A stretch of DNA of 54,787 nt from Acidimicrobiales bacterium (GTDB taxonomy: Bacteria > Actinomycetota > Acidimicrobiia > Acidimicrobiales > Aldehydirespiratoraceae), in contig JAQWMR010000007.1 of assembly GCA_029246685.1 (NCBI GenBank), positions 1 through 54,787 of the forward strand, given 5' to 3'. The number at the start of each line of letters is the position of its first letter. Within the stretch, counting starts at the first letter, position 1. This document shows, piece after piece, positions 25,891 through 35,173 of the stretch. Position numbers and translations under genes: made by a program. A model generated the notes under the pieces. The model saw only the letters and a list, made by a program, of their open reading frames with translations. It had not been told where the DNA came from and ran no database searches.

Positions 25891-26537
25891 CGAACGCTGT
25901 CCCGGATCGCGACCGCCACCTCGGGACCGACGAGCGCCTGCAGTTCGTCGGCCAGTTCGTCCGCGGTCGTGCGCTCCCCTACCTGAGCGTTCTCGCCCTC
26001 AGTGCAGCACCACGCCATGGTCGCGCCGTCGGGGCCTCGATCATCACGCCCCCAACGCCGCAGCCGAGCGGTGCCGTCGTCTCCGTGCTCCGCGATGAGC
26101 GGGAGCTGCCAGCAGACGGAGGGCTTCACATCGATGGGCCGCTCGCCATCACGAATCGCCTGGAGATGGAGCGCACAGCCGCCACCGCCGGCGAATCCGG
26201 GACGATTCAGGAAGACGCACGCCCCCTCGACCGTGATCGTGCGGGCCCGGCGCTCGTCCTCGAAGATCCCGTTCTCCTCGGCCCACGAGTGGAACTGGAA
26301 GAGATCGTCATCGAGCAGCGCCACGTGGGCGGAGATGGCCATCGCTTCGTCCTCGTCGAGCAGCTCGGTGCCCACCGAACAACACCCGTGGTTGAGCGCC
26401 TCCGCCGGCTCGTCGAGGATGCCCTGGCATCCCTCGCCCCAGATGCAACGCCATCGCGAGCCGAGAAAGCCGACGTCAACCGTCCACCGAGTGCCGTCCA
26501 CCGGGTCGGAGAATTCCTCGAAGTGTTCGATGACCAC
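25887..26537 (-). CDS. Cysteine-rich protein of unknown function
   Basis: GTG at 26537 gives 216 residues with about nine cysteines in clusters: RWRCIWGEGCQGI, NHGCCSVGTEL, GACVFLN, GGGGCALH, SVCWQLPL and WCCTEGE. The spacing resembles metal-binding (Zn or Fe-S) clusters of YkgJ-like proteins, but I cannot assign the family firmly. The ending ELADELQALVGPEVAVAIRD is helical. It is convergent with sufU and shares its stop region (CTAG). TAGCCT is 6 nt upstream. Location beside the Suf genes makes a metal or cluster role worth considering; this is inference. Confidence 0.65.
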   Translation of the reverse strand: MVIEHFEEFSDPVDGTRWTVDVGFLGSRWRCIWGEGCQGILDEPAEALNHGCCSVGTELLDEDEAMAISAHVALLDDDLFQFHSWAEENGIFEDERRARTITVEGACVFLNRPGFAGGGGCALHLQAIRDGERPIDVKPSVCWQLPLIAEHGDDGTARLRRWGRDDRGPDGATMAWCCTEGENAQVGERTTADELADELQALVGPEVAVAIRDSVR

Positions 26538-26543
26538 GACCGG

Positions 26544-26549
26544 AGGCTA
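26544..26549 (-). promoter_or_regulatory. Leaderless-type -10 (TAGCCT) for the Cys-rich gene
   Basis: On the minus strand TAGCCT precedes the GTG at 26537 by 6 nt. Confidence 0.5.
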
Positions 26550-26557
26550 CGAGGCGA

Positions 26558-26563
26558 TACCGT
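26558..26563 (+). promoter_or_regulatory. Leaderless-type -10 (TACCGT) for the DUF2510 gene
   Basis: TACCGT precedes the ATG at 26572 by 8 nt. It is 8 bp from the opposing TAGCCT element, so the 34-bp intergenic region holds both promoters. Confidence 0.45.
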
Positions 26564-26571
26564 CCTTGGCG

Positions 26572-27561
26572 ATGACTGACACTCCGGCGGGCTGGTACGA
26601 CGACCCCGAGAACCCGGCGCAATACCGCTACTGGGACGGCACGACCTGGAGCGAGCACCGTTCCCCGAAGGCGATTCGCACCGCGATGAAGAACCAGGGT
26701 CCAGGCGCTCCGGTCTCGCGGGGCTTCGAGCTCTTCCAGAAGACCTGGGTTCCGATGCTCATCCTCGCCGGCATCGTGATTCTCGCGTTCATCGCCGCCG
26801 CCGTCATGGGCGTGATCGCCCTCGAGATGGCGGTCTCGCCGAGCATCTTCGACATCCTCGAGCGCGTCTTCGCGGCGGACTGGAACCCGGAATTCGATCC
26901 CGCCGACAAGGCGTTCGAGGACTCGATCACCTGGAACTGGGGCATCGCTCCGGTCGGGCTGCTCGTGGTTGCGGTCCTGATGGCCGTGACGGCCCAGTAC
27001 CTCGCGATTGCGGTCGGCATCGTCCACGCGGCGTCGCACAACGCGGGGCACGAACGACCGCTCGGGGCTGCGTTTCGTTACTCGGCCAGTCGGCTCTTCC
27101 GCTGGGCCGGCATCTTGCTGCTTTGGATGGTGGTTTGGGCGGCAGGGATCTTCCTGGTCGTGATGTTGTGGGTGGTCTCGATCCAGTTCGCTCCGCCTCT
27201 CCTGTGGCTGGTCGCACCCCTCTCCGCGCTTCTGATGATATTCCTCTGGCCGTATGCACAACTGTCCTCGGCGACGCTGGTTCTCGCGCCGCGGGTCGCG
27301 AAGCCCTTCCGACTCACCGTCGAGCTGATCACGCCGCAATGGTGGGCGATGGCGGGGCGCGTCCTGATCGTCAACCTCGCCCTCTTCGGGCTCTCCATCG
27401 CGACCAGCCTCCTCAGCGCGATCCCGTTGCTCGGCATCGTCGTGGCCCTCGCTGGCAACTTCGTGCTCAGCATTCTCCAGATCACGATGACGGTGACCCT
27501 CTACGAGGCGATGGACGGACCTCTCGATCCTGAGCTCGAGACGGTCCCGCCGGTCAGCTGA
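26572..27561 (+). CDS. DUF2510 multi-span membrane protein
   Basis: ATG at 26572 gives 329 residues. An N-terminal DUF2510 module (PAGWYDDPENPAQYRYWDGT then TWSEHR) is the short Trp-rich domain typical of actinobacterial membrane proteins. About six membrane helices follow (e.g. MLILAGIVILAFIAAAVMGV, LLLWMVVWAAGIFLVVMLWV). The general form resembles glycerophosphoryl-diester or YciC-like membrane proteins of unknown role. Upstream in-frame extension is non-coding shadow of the opposite gene. The 3' end overlaps the phhB gene by 8 bp. Confidence 0.8.
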   Translation: MTDTPAGWYDDPENPAQYRYWDGTTWSEHRSPKAIRTAMKNQGPGAPVSRGFELFQKTWVPMLILAGIVILAFIAAAVMGVIALEMAVSPSIFDILERVFAADWNPEFDPADKAFEDSITWNWGIAPVGLLVVAVLMAVTAQYLAIAVGIVHAASHNAGHERPLGAAFRYSASRLFRWAGILLLWMVVWAAGIFLVVMLWVVSIQFAPPLLWLVAPLSALLMIFLWPYAQLSSATLVLAPRVAKPFRLTVELITPQWWAMAGRVLIVNLALFGLSIATSLLSAIPLLGIVVALAGNFVLSILQITMTVTLYEAMDGPLDPELETVPPVS

Positions 27562-27841
27562 GCAGACGATCCACCCGGGCGAGCCACTCCCGGTCGTTCG
27601 TCGATATCCCACCGGCATCGTGGTCGGTGATGAGGATGTCGACCTGGTTGTAGACGTTGCTCCACTCCGGGTGGTGAAAGAGCTTCTCGGACACGAGCGC
27701 GACCTTGGTCATGAATCCGAAGGCCGCGGTGAAGTCGCTGAACTCGAACGACCGGCGTAGCCCGCCATCCTCGTTCGTCCACTCGGGATGCGCCTCGAGC
27801 AGCTCGGCGATCTCGTCTTCGGTGAGGAGCGTGCCGGACAT
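27554..27841 (-). CDS. Pterin-4a-carbinolamine dehydratase family protein
   Basis: The 95-residue protein fits the small PCD family. It starts LTEDEIAELLEAHPEWTNED, then RRSFEFSDFTAAFGFMTKVA. The catalytic motif KLFHHPEWSNVYNQVDILIT has the two conserved His, and DHDAGGISTNDREWLARVD closes it. PCD dehydrates 4a-hydroxytetrahydropterin. Without a nearby aromatic amino acid hydroxylase it may serve another pterin route, for example molybdopterin-type. It lies 6 bp after sufC2 on the same strand, probably in the same transcript. Confidence 0.9.
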   Translation of the reverse strand: MSGTLLTEDEIAELLEAHPEWTNEDGGLRRSFEFSDFTAAFGFMTKVALVSEKLFHHPEWSNVYNQVDILITDHDAGGISTNDREWLARVDRLLS

Positions 27842-27847
27842 GACGAG

Positions 27848-28636
27848 CTAGCCCAGTGGGTCTGCGAAGGGGTCTTCGGGAAGCGTCGCCGCGCTCGGCT
27901 TCGCCGCAGCCGGCTCGACCCAGCGCTCGTAGCCGGTGCTCTCCAGCTCCGTGGCGAGGTCGGGGCCACCCGACTCCTGGATCCGGCCACCGGCGAAGAC
28001 ATGCACCGTGTCGGGCCGCAGCTGTTGGAACAGCCGGCTGTAGTGGGTGATGGCGAGAACGCCGAGATCGTACTCTTCGGTCGCTTCCTCGATACGGCCG
28101 CTCACCATCCGAAGTCCGTCGATGTCGAGCCCGGAGTCGAGCTCGTCGAGGATTGCGAACTTCGGTCGCAGCACACCGAGCTGAAGGGTCTCGTTGCGCT
28201 TCTTCTCGCCGCCTGACAGGTCGACGTTGAGTGGCCGTTCGAGGAACTTCTCCTCGAATCCGATGCGACCGGCTTCCACGACCATCGCCCGTTCGATCTC
28301 ATCAGCGTCGTCGCTCGTGCGCGCCGACGCTCGCAGCAGATCCCGCAGCGCCACGCCCGGAACCTCTGTGGGGTACTGCATCGCCAGGAAAAGCCCCGCT
28401 TCGGCTCGGCGCCAGGCTGGAAGGGACAGCAGTTCGACATCGTCCAACCGGACGGAGCCGCCGAGTACCTCGTAGCCAGGACGCCCGGCCAGCACGTGGG
28501 ACAGCGTGGACTTGCCCGAACCGTTCGGACCCATGACTGCGTGGACCTCACCGGAGCGGACCGTCAGGTCCACGCCGGTCAGAATTTCCTGGCCGTCGAC
28601 TGCGGCCCGCAGGCCTTCGATCACGAGTTCGCTCAT
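27848..28636 (-). CDS. sufC: Fe-S cluster assembly ATPase SufC (copy 2)
   Basis: ATG at 28636 (MSELVIEGLRAAVDGQEI) gives 262 residues. It has Walker A GPNGSGKSTLSHVLAG, a Q-loop in AMQYPTEVPGVAL, signature LSGGEKKRNETLQLG, Walker B AILDELDSGLDIDGLR and an H-loop in AITHYSRLF. It is a diverged paralogue of the copy at 23349, with an added C-terminal tail (PAAAKPSAATLPEDPFADPL). It overlaps the Rieske gene (ATGA) and belongs to the sufB-sufD unit, so this is the likely partner of SufB/SufD. An in-frame upstream extension is not coding. Confidence 0.95.
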   Translation of the reverse strand: MSELVIEGLRAAVDGQEILTGVDLTVRSGEVHAVMGPNGSGKSTLSHVLAGRPGYEVLGGSVRLDDVELLSLPAWRRAEAGLFLAMQYPTEVPGVALRDLLRASARTSDDADEIERAMVVEAGRIGFEEKFLERPLNVDLSGGEKKRNETLQLGVLRPKFAILDELDSGLDIDGLRMVSGRIEEATEEYDLGVLAITHYSRLFQQLRPDTVHVFAGGRIQESGGPDLATELESTGYERWVEPAAAKPSAATLPEDPFADPLG

Positions 28637-28989
28637 GCGTCCTCCGGAGCGTCGATGGATTCGTCGATGGATTCGTCGATGGTCAGGATGACCTGGCCGT
28701 CTACGACGGCGACGTCGTAGACCAGCACCGGACGAACCGCGGGAAGGGTCTCGGGCTCGCCTGTCTTGAGGTTGAACATCGTGCCGTGGCGCCAGCACTC
28801 GATCTGGAAGTCCTCCGCCTCGACGAAACCCTCGGAAAGCGAGACGTCGTCGTGGGTGCAAGTGTCGCCGATCGCGTAGACCTCGTCCTCGATGCGAACG
28901 AGCGCGATCTCGCGGTCTCCGATCACGACCTTGCGAGCCGTGCCCGACTCGATTTCATCGAGCGCGAAGAGGGAGTGCTCAGCCGTCAT
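28633..28989 (-). CDS. Rieske [2Fe-2S] ferredoxin-like protein in the suf operon
   Basis: The 118-residue protein has the Rieske ligand pairs CTHDD (Cys-x-His) and CWRHG (Cys-x2-His), separated by about 17 residues. It lacks other domains, like bacterial Rieske-type ferredoxins often found between sufD and sufC in actinobacteria. It may carry electrons for cluster assembly, an inference from location. The C-terminus includes DESIDESID, encoded by a 12-bp repeat in tandem (28651-28682). Start and end overlap sufD and sufC2 by 4 bp each. Confidence 0.9.
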   Translation of the reverse strand: MTAEHSLFALDEIESGTARKVVIGDREIALVRIEDEVYAIGDTCTHDDVSLSEGFVEAEDFQIECWRHGTMFNLKTGEPETLPAVRPVLVYDVAVVDGQVILTIDESIDESIDAPEDA

Positions 28990-30251
28990 GCGGCTGCGGC
29001 TTCCGCCTGGCGGGCGAGCTTCGCCGCGATGCCGCTACGGATCTTGTGGGCCGCGGCTGACACCGGCATCGGTGCGAGCACTTCAGCGAGGAAGCCCGCG
29101 ACGATCAGCCGCTCAGCCTCGGCCGGCGGGACGCCGCTGCTCTCGAGATAGAAGCGCTGGTCTTCGTCGACCGGGCTGACGGTGGACGCATGGCTGCAAC
29201 GAACGTCGTTGTTCTCGATCTCGAGGCTCGGCACGGACTCGGCCCACGCATCCTCGCTGAGCTTCAGGTTCCGGTTCGTTTGGTACGCGTTGGTGCCGCG
29301 GGCATCAGTGCGAACACGGATCAGACCGGTGTAGATGCTGCGCGATTCACCGCCGACAACGCCCTTGTGGAGGAGGTTGCTGGTGGTGTCGGGAGCGAGG
29401 TGGTCCTGATAGGTCCGGAAGTCGAGCGTCTGTTCCAGTTCGGCGAAGTACAGCGACAGCAGATCGCCATGGGCGCCACGTCCGACGAGACGGGTATCAG
29501 CCCGGGTGCGGGCGTAGGCACCGCCGAAGGCTGCGGTCGCGGCCGCGAGCGTTGCATCGCGCTCCGCTCGGGCCAGCTGGGACCCGATCTGCCACGTGGT
29601 CGCGCCGAGTTCCTGAACGTTGAGATAGCCGAGCCGACCGGCCGGCGCGACGTCGAGTTCGACGACCGGGCAGACGAGAATCTGGCCCTCGTCGTCGGAG
29701 GTGTGGTGGTCGAGGAGTTCGACAGATGCGTTCTCGCCGACCGAGACGACGAGCCGGGGGAAGGCCGCTGTGCCGTCGCCGGCGGCGTGGTGCGTCACGA
29801 CGATCGGCCGGTCGATGACCAAGCCCTTCGGTACATCGACCAGGATCGGCTCGTCGGCGAATGCGTCGTTGAGGCCGGTGAAGTGGTCTCCTGCATCGGC
29901 GGTAATCGCACCGAGTCGCTCCGCGCCGTCCGGATGGTCCACGAGCGGGCCGACGTGCACCCCGAGCCCGACGAGTTCCTCGTCGACATCGATCGCGACG
30001 ACGCGACCATTGACCGTACGGACCAGGGCGGCAGGTTGAATGTCGAGGCGAGGCATCGGGGCGTCGCCAATCCCTGCACCCGGCGCAAACCGGTCGAGAT
30101 CGAGGTCGCCGATCGGGCTGTAGCGCCACTCCTCGGCACCAGTGTCTGGCATCGCGGTGGCGGCAAATTCCTCAGCAGCGGCGACCCGGCGGTCGACCAG
30201 CCACGAGGGCCCCGCGAGAGCGCGGGCGGAGGCGGCGGAGAAGTCGGTCAC
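28986..30251 (-). CDS. sufD: Fe-S cluster assembly protein SufD
   Basis: GTG at 30251 gives 421 residues. SufD pairs with SufB and SufC in the scaffold complex. N-terminal helical part WLVDRRVAAAEEFAATAMP and EEWRYSPIGDLDLD are typical. The beta-helix core contains LDFRTYQDHLAPDTTSNLLH, KGVVGGESRSIYTGLIRV and the C-terminal NNDVRCSHASTVSPVDEDQ with the conserved Cys-x-His. The end has LIVAGFLAEVL. Compared with SufB it lacks the long N-terminal region. It follows the Cys-rich small gene after a 52-bp gap; TAGGAT lies 9 nt upstream. Confidence 0.93.
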   Translation of the reverse strand: MTDFSAASARALAGPSWLVDRRVAAAEEFAATAMPDTGAEEWRYSPIGDLDLDRFAPGAGIGDAPMPRLDIQPAALVRTVNGRVVAIDVDEELVGLGVHVGPLVDHPDGAERLGAITADAGDHFTGLNDAFADEPILVDVPKGLVIDRPIVVTHHAAGDGTAAFPRLVVSVGENASVELLDHHTSDDEGQILVCPVVELDVAPAGRLGYLNVQELGATTWQIGSQLARAERDATLAAATAAFGGAYARTRADTRLVGRGAHGDLLSLYFAELEQTLDFRTYQDHLAPDTTSNLLHKGVVGGESRSIYTGLIRVRTDARGTNAYQTNRNLKLSEDAWAESVPSLEIENNDVRCSHASTVSPVDEDQRFYLESSGVPPAEAERLIVAGFLAEVLAPMPVSAAAHKIRSGIAAKLARQAEAAAA

Positions 30252-30303
30252 GGCGAATTAATCCTACCGACGTAGTGCTAACCATCAACGTGACATTCGG
30301 CCA

Positions 30304-30744
30304 TTATCGGCCGTCGCGATACCTGCGGCGAAGCTTGTCCGAGAAGCTCCCCGACGAGCCCTTCGATGGCTTGTCTGGCTTGGGCTTGTCCGACTTCGCC
30401 TTGCGCGAGAACCGCCCACCCTGGCGCTTTCGGCGCTCCGCATCGAGATCGGCCAGCGTGCCGGGAACAGCCTCGTTGATGATGTCCTCAGCCGCATCGA
30501 GTAGCGCCGCGATGCTGTCGTCGTCGCCGAGGCTCTCCGGTTCGGCCGGGGTCTCGGGCGTGACGAGCGATCCGTGGCTCCAGTTCACGTCCGCCATGCG
30601 CCGGGTGAACTTCGGACAGTCGTCCGGGCACCGCCACGGCGCCTCGGGGGCAAGATCCAGTTCACACTTCCGAACGGTGTCACCGTTCGGGTAGCTACGG
30701 GACTCGAAGTACTTGCAGTCCTGGCGCATCGGCATGGGGACCAT
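30304..30744 (-). CDS. Small Cys-containing protein within the suf cluster
   Basis: The likely start is the ATG at 30744 (MVPMPMRQDCKYFESRSYPN); ATGs at 30735 and 30729 are alternatives. The 146 residues have an N-terminal four-cysteine knuckle (DCKYF, KCELD, WRCPDDCPKF) that could bind zinc or an Fe-S cluster. An acidic middle and a very basic tail (RRKRQGGRFSRKAKSDKPKP) follow. I do not know a named family. Its place between the nudix gene and sufD on the same strand suggests a link to cluster assembly or its control; this is inference only. Confidence 0.65.
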   Translation of the reverse strand: MVPMPMRQDCKYFESRSYPNGDTVRKCELDLAPEAPWRCPDDCPKFTRRMADVNWSHGSLVTPETPAEPESLGDDDSIAALLDAAEDIINEAVPGTLADLDAERRKRQGGRFSRKAKSDKPKPDKPSKGSSGSFSDKLRRRYRDGR

Positions 30745-30794
30745 TGTGGCGTATGCGCCGCCGAAAGCGCGAGAGAGTCCCTCTCTCCTCGCGA

Positions 30795-31358
30795 TCAGAT
30801 CCCGGCGAGCTCGGCCAACAGCCCCATGACGCTCAAGCCGTCGCCGAGCTGTCCGTCGCGGACGAGCCCGGCGACATCGGCGACCGGCATCCACTCGATC
30901 CGTTCGGCCTCATCGGTGTCGGTCGGCTCGCCGATGTGTTCGGCGGACGTCGCTCTCACGACATGGAAGTGCTGGTCTGTTGCACCGTTGCTCGGGTGCC
31001 AGTCCATGATCGGCTCCGTCGGACCGGGCGCCCAACCCGTCTCCTCCACGCATTCGCGATGTGCGGCCTCAGCGATGGTCTCACCGGGATCGACACCGCC
31101 GGCTGGGATCTCCCATCCCCACGTGTCGGTGATGAATCGATGCCGCCAGATCAACAGGACGTCGTCATCGCGGCGAACGATGACACCCACGGCCGGGTTC
31201 GGAAAGCGAACCGCATGGTGCTCGAACCGCTTGCCCGACGGCGTCTCGACGTCGACGAGCGACATCGACATCCAATCGGATTCGTAGACAAACCGCTCGC
31301 CATGAGCGCGCCATTCTCCACTATCCGATGGACTAGCCGACACTGCCCTATCCGACAC
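30795..31358 (-). CDS. NUDIX hydrolase
   Basis: GTG at 31358 gives 187 residues. The Nudix box [20 protein letters not shown] then TGW is complete (G-x5-E-x7-REUxEExGU). The flanking [20 protein letters not shown] and [20 protein letters not shown] resemble ADP-ribose pyrophosphatase-type members. The substrate is not determined. The start overlaps the 3' end of sufB by 11 bp, so it belongs to the sufB transcript, an unusual guest in a suf operon. Confidence 0.88.
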   Translation of the reverse strand: MSDRAVSASPSDSGEWRAHGERFVYESDWMSMSLVDVETPSGKRFEHHAVRFPNPAVGVIVRRDDDVLLIWRHRFITDTWGWEIPAGGVDPGETIAEAAHRECVEETGWAPGPTEPIMDWHPSNGATDQHFHVVRATSAEHIGEPTDTDEAERIEWMPVADVAGLVRDGQLGDGLSVMGLLAELAGI

Positions 31359-32748
31359 TGCCTTCCATCTGCAGCTCGATCAGACGGGACCACTCGACCG
31401 CGTACTCCATCGGGAGGGTGCGGGTGACCGGCTCGATGAAGCCGTTGACGATCATGCCCATCGCCTGCTCCTCGGTGAGACCGCGGGACTGCAGGTAGAA
31501 GAGCTGCTCGTCGGCGACTCGCGAGACGGTGGCCTCGTGGCCGATGATCGCATCGCCCGAACCGACCTCCATGTAGGGGTAGGTGTCGGAGACGGAGTCC
31601 TCGTCGAGGACCAGCGCGTCGCACTGGACGTGGGACTTGCACCCGTAGGCGTCGTCCTCGACCCGAACGAGGCCGCGGTAGGAGGTGCGGCCGCCGTCCT
31701 TGGAGATCGACTTGGAGACGATCTTCGAGGTGGTCTCGGGAGCGACGTGGATCATCTTGGCACCGGTGTCCTGATGCTGGTTCGGACCGGCGTAGGCAAC
31801 CGAGAGGACCTCGCCTGAGGCCTTCGGGCCGGCGAGCACCACTGCCGGGTACTTCATCGTGAGCTTGGAACCGATGTTGCCGTCGATCCACTCCATGTGG
31901 CCCTCGGCTTCGACGTAGGCGCGCTTGGTGACCAGGTTGAAGACGTTGTCGGACCAGTTCTGAATGGTCGTGTAGGTGACACGGGCCGACGGCTTCACGA
32001 TGATCTCGACGACGGCGGAATGCAACGAGTCCGACGTGTACGTCGGAGCCGAGCAGCCCTCGATGTAGTGAACCTTGGAACCTTCGTCGGCGATGATCAG
32101 CGTCCGCTCAAACTGGCCCATGTTCTCCGCGTTGATGCGGAAGTAGGCCTGCAGGGGCATCTCCACCTCGACACCCGGGGGCACGTAGATGAACGACCCG
32201 CCGGACCAGGCCGAGCTGTTGAGCGCCGAGAACTTGTTGTCGTTCGGCGGGATGACCTTGCCGAAGTACTCCTTGACGAGCTCCGGGTACTCCCGCAGCG
32301 CAGTGTCCATGTCGGAGAAGAGGACGCCCTGGGCCTCGAGATCCTCACGGTTCTTGTGGTATACGACCTCGGACTCGTACTGAGCCGTGACACCAGCCAG
32401 GTACTTGCGCTCGGCCTCGGGGATGCCGAGCTTCTCGTAGGTGTTCTTGATCGACTCGGGGACCTCGTCCCACTCGTCGTTCAGGCCGCCCTTGGGCTTG
32501 ATGTAATAGAAGATGTTGTCGAAGTCGATGTCGGACATGTCGCCGCCCCAGCTGGGCATCGGGCGACCGCCGAAGCGCTTGTAGGACTTCAGCCGGAAGT
32601 CGAGCATCCACTCGGGCTCGCCCTTCATCCAGGACATCTCGCGCAGGATCTCTTCGTTCAGCCCGCGCTTCGGCTTGAAGACGTAGTCCTCTTCGTCAGC
32701 CCAGCCGAGCTGGTACTTGCCGAGATCGAGGTTCTCTGCAGTCGTCAT
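31348..32748 (-). CDS. sufB: Fe-S cluster assembly scaffold SufB
   Basis: The 466-residue SufB is full length. It starts [20 protein letters not shown]. Conserved blocks are [77 protein letters not shown], and [20 protein letters not shown] with the catalytic region [20 protein letters not shown]. SufB holds the nascent cluster. GGGAGC precedes the ATG. It heads the minus-strand unit sufB-nudix-Cys protein-sufD-Rieske-sufC2-PCD. A 12-bp palindrome lies 57 bp upstream. Confidence 0.95.
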   Translation of the reverse strand: MTTAENLDLGKYQLGWADEEDYVFKPKRGLNEEILREMSWMKGEPEWMLDFRLKSYKRFGGRPMPSWGGDMSDIDFDNIFYYIKPKGGLNDEWDEVPESIKNTYEKLGIPEAERKYLAGVTAQYESEVVYHKNREDLEAQGVLFSDMDTALREYPELVKEYFGKVIPPNDNKFSALNSSAWSGGSFIYVPPGVEVEMPLQAYFRINAENMGQFERTLIIADEGSKVHYIEGCSAPTYTSDSLHSAVVEIIVKPSARVTYTTIQNWSDNVFNLVTKRAYVEAEGHMEWIDGNIGSKLTMKYPAVVLAGPKASGEVLSVAYAGPNQHQDTGAKMIHVAPETTSKIVSKSISKDGGRTSYRGLVRVEDDAYGCKSHVQCDALVLDEDSVSDTYPYMEVGSGDAIIGHEATVSRVADEQLFYLQSRGLTEEQAMGMIVNGFIEPVTRTLPMEYAVEWSRLIELQMEGSVG

Positions 32749-32804
32749 GGTTTAGCTCCCAGGCGAGTGTGCGGACTGCGAATGCAGCGACAGCACAGTT
32801 TCTC

Positions 32805-32816
32805 CTATCGAGATAG
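32805..32816. promoter_or_regulatory. Perfect 12-bp near-palindrome upstream of sufB
   Basis: CTATCGAGATAG consists of CTATC and its inverse GATAG around GA. It is 57-68 bp upstream of the sufB ATG, where an operator or -10/-35 region might be, and covers the stop codon of the DUF1501 gene. It does not match SufR or IscR sites as I know them. Confidence 0.3.
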
Positions 32817-33338
32817 TAACAACCCCAGAGACCGGTTGGGCATAGGGAGATCCGGGAATATTCCGCCCCACCATGGCCTGAATCCGTGGCTCGACACCGC
32901 GTCGGCTAACACCCGCCGCACATCGACGGTGACAGGCCATACCTCGTCGTCGTCCATTGCGGTTTGGTCCCCGTGCACGCCCACGCCACAGATGATCGCG
33001 AGCCGGTCGTCGTGACCGACGGTGTTCCACAGCGGCGCCAGCGCCGGATGCAGTCCCACGCCACGCCCGAGGTCGATCGCGCCATATCGCTCACCGGGAG
33101 AAGCGACAGCAATCGACGGTCGGCGGGCCGTGTAGCTCGGGTCGTTGTACGGCACGAGCACACTGAGCCCGTCGAGGCCTCCGGTCAGATGGATCACGAC
33201 GAGCGTGCCGCTCGGTTCCGCGACAGCACGACCCTCCGAGGCCGCAGCAGGAACCCCCGACGCGGCCAGACCGGCGCCGAGCGCGCCGGAGCCGACCACG
33301 CCGCGGAGAAATCCGCGCCGGCTCGTCCCCCGCGTCAT
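32805..33338 (-). pseudogene. DUF1501 family protein with a large internal deletion
   Basis: The 177-residue frame begins with a Tat signal (RGTSRRGFLRGVVGSGALGA) and the DUF1501 N-terminal core (LVVIHLTGGLDGLSVLVPYN, RRPSIAVA, LHPALAPLWNTVGHDDRLAI). It then jumps from GVGVHGDQ directly to a C-terminal-like block (VTVDVRRVLADAVSSHGF...GIFPDL). Family members are usually about 400 residues, so about 200 central residues are missing without loss of frame. The start overlaps the DUF1800 gene by ATGA, the usual partner order. Function of the family is unknown; this copy is probably non-functional. Confidence 0.7.
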
Positions 33339-35105
33339 CGTTCGCCGCCGTCGCGACGCATGAACGACGGGAAACTCACGACGAGCGCGACCAGATCAGC
33401 GAGCGGAAGGTCGTCGTCCGGACCGGCCAGCGAGTCCGCGTTCACGCCGAGGTAAGTCAGGAGTGCCTCGCTCTCGTCCCCCGCGAGGGCGACGCCGAGG
33501 CCGGAGGCGAGCACGTTCACGTAGGACCTCGCCGCCATCGGCTCAGCGGGAGCGAACGCGTCGAGGTTCACTGCCACGCCCGGTCCGCCGGCCGTGATCT
33601 GACGAGCCACCGCCCAGCGGGCGCTCACTGCAGCCGGCGAGGCCCAATCAGGCGAGCGCCCGAGCCGCCGACGCGTCGCAGCTCTGCGGGCACCGATCCT
33701 GACTCCCACTGGTTCCACGGCCGCGCGCTGTCGAGCCACCCGACCCCGGCGAGACGAGTAGCGAGCCGACCGCGGCCGCGACATCAGCTCTCCCGGCGAG
33801 GTGCGCACCGGCGCAGCGATCGACCACCGCTGAAGTCGCCGCGTCGCCGACCAGACGATCGGACAGTTCCTCGGCAACCCGGCGCGCGGTTACCGGCATC
33901 GTGGCGAGATGGCACAGAAGTGACACGCCGACATCGAAGCCGGCCGCACCGCCGCGGCCGGGCGTCATCCATCCGCCGATGCGGGCGGGCGCCGCATGAT
34001 GGCGTGCGGCGTCGTACACGAAGTCGCCGGCCGGGTCCGTGCCCCAACCGCTCAATACCTCGGCGACGCCGCGCATCTCTCCGACCGTGAGACTGCCGGG
34101 TCCGAAGTGATCGACGATCAACCGCGCGAACGACGTCGAAACCGACCCTGCCCCGCCATTCACTGCGCCGGCGCGACCGACTCGAAGAACACCCGGTGAT
34201 TGGGCGACAGCGACCAGGAGGTCGCGATGATCGCTGAGTGCATACCGACGCAGCGTCTGGTCCAGCAACACCGTCTCCCGAGACGTGAGCGACACCGCGA
34301 AGTGTTCCCGCCAGACACCGACGACCGCCTCGTTGACCTGCCGCTCGCTGATGAACGCGCGGGTGAACCCGGCCCACTCGGTCTGGGCATGAGCCCGCGC
34401 GGCCGTGGCGCGGTCACGCAGCTCCGGCGGGCCGGCATCGAGGAGATCGAAGCCGGTCAGCGCGGCGTCGACCGCCGGATCCGGGACCACCTCCGGCTTG
34501 AGCTGCTCGTCCACCCAGCCCTGCACGCCGCCGAGCGCGATCGACTGCCGCATAGCTTCAGTGGCGACGAAGCCTGCGGTGTCGGCAAGCTGCTGGACCT
34601 CGGCTGTCGCCCCCTCAGGCACGGTTGTCGTCGGCACGGTCGGCGGCTCAGGGGCGCGCGGCGCCACGAGCCGGGAGCTCGGGCCGGGCGCGGGAAGCAC
34701 GTCGGGATCGACGGGCGCCGGAGACGATGGCGCGGGATAGTCCAGCACGGGCGAACTGGCGACCTCGGACGAGACCTCCGGCGAAACGTCGAACGAGACG
34801 TCGGCGTCGGCTGATGGCGCAGGGCCGACGACGCGTTCGACCCCGGTGAAGACCGTCGGCTCTGACTCGGGCGTCCAGGCCTCGGACGTCTCGTCATCGG
34901 GCCGCTGGCGCACGAGATCGCCGATGACGCCGCTGCCCACGAACGCCACGCCGACCGCGGCGACCACGCCTCCGACGAGCAGCTCGACGCGGCCTCGTTC
35001 TTCGTCCGCTGGAGGCTGATCGGGAAGGTCGGCGTAGAGAAGCCGCATTCCGGCGGGAATCTCATCATCGGCGGGTCGATGTCTCGGGGAAAGCGGAGGC
35101 TCCAC
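33335..35105 (-). pseudogene. DUF1800 family protein, frameshifted near its C-terminus
   Basis: From GTG 35105 (or ATG 35048) the frame encodes a membrane anchor (VELLVGGVVAAVGVAFVGSG) and a long Pro/Ser-rich linker. The DUF1800 body follows (FTRAFISERQVNEAVVGVWR then EHFAVS, LIVDHFGPGSLTVGEMRG). It ends at TGA 33648 after SLLVSP. The C-terminal continuation (DWASPAAVSARWAVARQ...SFPSFMRRDGG) is in another frame ending at 33335. At least one indel between ~33650 and 33750 separates them, and the joining residues look disordered, so more than one base may be lost. Together with the deleted DUF1501 gene this indicates decay of the pair. Confidence 0.65.
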
Positions 35106-35173
35106 GGCCCGTGTTTTGGCTGGTCAGCCGGTGACCTGTAGGTATTTCGACCCAGGGTGCTGGGCCCTGCGGA

